Assembly: GCA_017462985.1 (NCBI GenBank)
Contig: JAFTQB010000013.1
Span: 1 to 64,000 of the forward strand
Length of the DNA stretch: 64,000 nt
Direction of reading: 5' to 3'
Origin: Clostridia bacterium
Lineage (GTDB): Bacteria; Bacillota; Clostridia; Christensenellales; Borkfalkiaceae
The notes beneath the pieces were generated by a model. It did no database searches. It worked only from the letters and a program-made list of their open reading frames with translations, and was not told the DNA's origin. The stretch's first letter is position 1. Every line of letters starts with the position of its first letter. Shown one piece after another: positions 62,359-64,000 of this stretch. The position numbers and the translations under genes were made by a program.

Positions 62359-62418
62359 GATATGAATACTTGAACATATGATCATATGAGCATATGAACA
62401 TATGATCAAATATTCATA
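62359..62418. repeat. 60-bp imperfect dyad containing four tandem CATATGAn units
   Basis: Four consecutive 8-bp units CATATGAN cover 62374-62405. They lie inside a larger dyad whose outer arms, ATATGAATA (62359-62367) and TATTCATAT (62410-62418), are exactly complementary. The centre is near 62388. It lies between convergent genes, after an eight-C tract (62343-62350). Function unknown. Confidence 0.75.
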
Positions 62419-62452
62419 TTACAAAATGTGGGGAGCGAAACAATAAAAACGA

Positions 62453-63316
62453 TTAGCGGTCGCTCGGTTTTCTTGCGCGGGTGTATACGCCGCCGATCTT
62501 TAACGGGCAATCGTGTGCCTTTGCCATTTGCGAAACGCTCACCACTTGATACCCAGCCTCGTAAAGATCGGGCAACAGCCGCTTTAACGCCTCTACCGTA
62601 GGATCGCACCCGTCGTGCATCAATACGATCGCTCCCGAGGATTTGTTTGAGAAAACGCTGTTATAAATAGCTTCCTCGCTTACTCCCGTCCAGTCAACAG
62701 TGTCGATATACCAATCCATGATCGGCGCTTTTGCGATTTGCTTAGCGTAATCGCTTACGCGCCCGTAAGGCGCGCGAAGCAGGTGATGCGGCTTGCCGTC
62801 GATGCGCTCTAAAATTTCGTCCGTTTGCGAAATTTCCGCTTTCGTTTCTTCCATTGTCAGCGTGGAGAGGTTTTTGTGCGTGTGCGTATGGTTGCCAAGC
62901 TCAAAGTTCATCGCGTGCGCCGTTTGCAGAGCGGCGAAGCCGTTGTCATCGATATATTCCCCGTTGCAAAAAAGTGTAGCTGCGGCGGGGCAGTCGGTGT
63001 GCTCGGCGTTATAGCTCAAAAATACGGCGAGTATACGCTCTAAATTATCAAGCGGCGCGTCGTCGAAAGTGAACGAGATAAGTTTTCGGTTTTTGTCGAT
63101 TTTGGAAATATCTATATCGCGTACGTCCCAAATCCCGCTTTCCGTCGGATCGGGTTGCGTGGGCGGTAAATCTGTTTGCGGCGGTTGCGTGGGTGCGGTT
63201 GCGGGCGGCAACGGCGTTTTCGTTTGCTTAAGTGCGCGTTCGGGAGAACAGCCGCCGAGCGTAAATACGGCGGCGGTAATTATGATAAAAAAACTATTTC
63301 TGATACGGCTTAACAT
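62453..63316 (-). CDS. polysaccharide deacetylase (NodB domain) lipoprotein
   Basis: A 287-residue extracellular lipoprotein (lipobox FTLGGCS, about residue 23) with a Pro/Thr-rich linker (about 30-60). The CE4 NodB domain follows: LISFTFDDAP (catalytic and metal Asp), GNHTHTHKNL (metal His pair), LRAPYGR and IVLMHDGCD. It would remove N-acetyl groups from a cell-wall or related amino sugar polymer. It is monocistronic, converging on the esterase gene and diverging from the kinase-like gene. Confidence 0.9.
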   Translation of the reverse strand: MLSRIRNSFFIIITAAVFTLGGCSPERALKQTKTPLPPATAPTQPPQTDLPPTQPDPTESGIWDVRDIDISKIDKNRKLISFTFDDAPLDNLERILAVFLSYNAEHTDCPAAATLFCNGEYIDDNGFAALQTAHAMNFELGNHTHTHKNLSTLTMEETKAEISQTDEILERIDGKPHHLLRAPYGRVSDYAKQIAKAPIMDWYIDTVDWTGVSEEAIYNSVFSNKSSGAIVLMHDGCDPTVEALKRLLPDLYEAGYQVVSVSQMAKAHDCPLKIGGVYTRARKPSDR

Positions 63317-63377
63317 ATGTTCAGTATGCGTAATTTATGCGAAAAACATAACGCGTTTGCCAAAAACGGGAAAATCC

Positions 63378-63406
63378 TTGACAAATCGTATTCGTTGTGA
63401 TATAAT
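63378..63406 (+). promoter_or_regulatory. consensus promoter of the kinase-like gene
   Basis: TTGACA (63378-63383), a 17-base spacer and TATAAT (63401-63406). A leader of about 85 bases precedes ATG 63500, with small GC-rich repeats (GCACG/CGTGC) but no clear riboswitch. Confidence 0.85.
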
Positions 63407-63499
63407 CAAACGGTAAACATAAGAAAAAGGATTGTAAGAGGCACGAAGGTGCGCGTGCTTGCATAGGATAGAAGGGAAAACGTAAACAGGGAGTAAGTG

Positions 63500-63952
63500 A
63501 TGAACGAAGAAAAAATTCTTTCGGTGGCGCAACGGTTTCAAATCGTCGGCGAATACCGTTCTTTTGAAGTGATCAACAGCGGACATATCAACGCAACCTA
63601 TAAAGTTTATTTCTTTCGCCATGGGGAATTAAAAGATTATATCTTGCAACGCGTAAATACGTACGTATTCAAAGACCCGATCGCAATGATGAATAATATC
63701 GCGGACGTTACCGAATATATCCGCGCGAAGATCAAATCGACGGGCGTGAGCGCAAAACGCTACGTTTTGCATTATCAGCAAGCGGAAAACGGGGAATATT
63801 ATACGGTGATGGAGGACGGCAGTTTTTGGCGTTGCTGTCGGTTCATCGACGACAGCGTGTCGTTTATGAGCGCGGAAACGGAAAAAATTGCTGAAGAATC
63901 GGGGCGCGCGTTCGGGGAATTTCAAATGTATCTCGCCGATTATCCCGTGTAA
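63500..63952 (+). CDS. aminoglycoside-phosphotransferase-fold sugar kinase-like protein (NahK type), interrupted by TAA
   Basis: A 150-residue N-terminal part of an APH-fold kinase resembling N-acetylhexosamine 1-kinase: FEVINSGHINATYKVYF (nucleotide loop), YILQRVNTYVFKDP, YYTVMEDGSFWRCCRFIDD and AFGEFQMYLADYPV. The frame then meets TAA at 63950-63952, but continues in the same frame as KLAIVIPHFHNTVNRF to the window edge, which fits the family (usual P-x-FH-NT). The TAA is one G-to-T change from GAA, and Glu is common at this place. The rest lies outside the window. Confidence 0.75.
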   Translation: MNEEKILSVAQRFQIVGEYRSFEVINSGHINATYKVYFFRHGELKDYILQRVNTYVFKDPIAMMNNIADVTEYIRAKIKSTGVSAKRYVLHYQQAENGEYYTVMEDGSFWRCCRFIDDSVSFMSAETEKIAEESGRAFGEFQMYLADYPV

Positions 63953-64000
63953 AAATTGGCGATCGTCATTCCGCATTTCCACAACACCGTCAACCGTTTT

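Noticed and set aside
62374..62405. CRISPR array
   Set aside because: Units are only 8 bp, contiguous and without spacers; no cas genes.
1..64000. Stop-codon reassignment (TAA/TAG as Glu) to explain the three premature stops
   Set aside because: TAA ends most genes in this window at the expected C-terminus and TAG ends pheA, so both act as normal stops.

Overview
The window looks like a chromosomal segment of an uncultured gut-type Clostridia (Firmicutes). This is inferred from gene order and protein types: sigA-trmK-nif3, ispG next to a PolC-like gene, rimP-nusA-rnpM-ylxQ-infB-rbfA-nrnA, cdaA, AraC-controlled CUT1 sugar transport, lipoprotein signals and strong sigma-A type promoters. Secreted proteins with degenerate Ig-like and beta-rich repeats resemble those I associate with Christensenellales-like lineages, but that placement is a guess. 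No RNA gene, integrase, transposase or CRISPR array was seen. No gene-free stretch exceeds about 200 bases.

Region 1 (1-12.7 kb) is housekeeping, all on the + strand: the end of sigA, trmK, a Nif3-like protein, a zinc-ribbon protein, alr, a membrane protein, rsmD, coaD, DAHP synthase, prephenate dehydratase, a patatin, rarA, nrdR, ispG and a PolC-like exonuclease gene. Region 2 (12.7-42.3 kb) is a glycan-utilisation island: a divergent AraC regulator and then about 22 tightly packed + strand genes that look like one operon of about 28.5 kb. Region 3 (42.3-44.2 kb) holds an AEC transporter and a small XRE-regulator/membrane-protein pair. Region 4 (44.2-50.5 kb) is the rimP-nusA-infB-rbfA-nrnA translation operon. 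Region 5 (50.5-64 kb) holds a very large DUF4011-type helicase-nuclease, a short ComEC, holA, cdaA with a tiny membrane ORF, aspartate kinase, an esterase, a polysaccharide deacetylase and a truncated sugar-kinase-like gene.

The island can be read as one pathway. Two surface proteins share a duplicated C-terminal module, and with an Ig-repeat protein and a DUF4838 lipoprotein they would handle a polysaccharide outside the cell. A lipoprotein binding subunit and two permeases import the pieces; their ATPase is not encoded here. Inside the cell a GH78-like rhamnosidase, a TIM-barrel-like glycosidase candidate, an oligogalacturonate-lyase-like propeller, an SGNH esterase, an oxidoreductase, a fucose/arabinose isomerase-like enzyme and several hydrolases would finish the breakdown. 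At least two operon enzymes (the creatinase-like M24 protein and one amidohydrolase) have lost the usual metal ligands.

Sequence integrity deserves attention. sigA carries two in-frame stops, the last gene carries one, and all three are explained by Glu codons changed G to T. The PolC-like gene has a one-base frameshift in an A7 run. These may be sequencing errors or real lesions.
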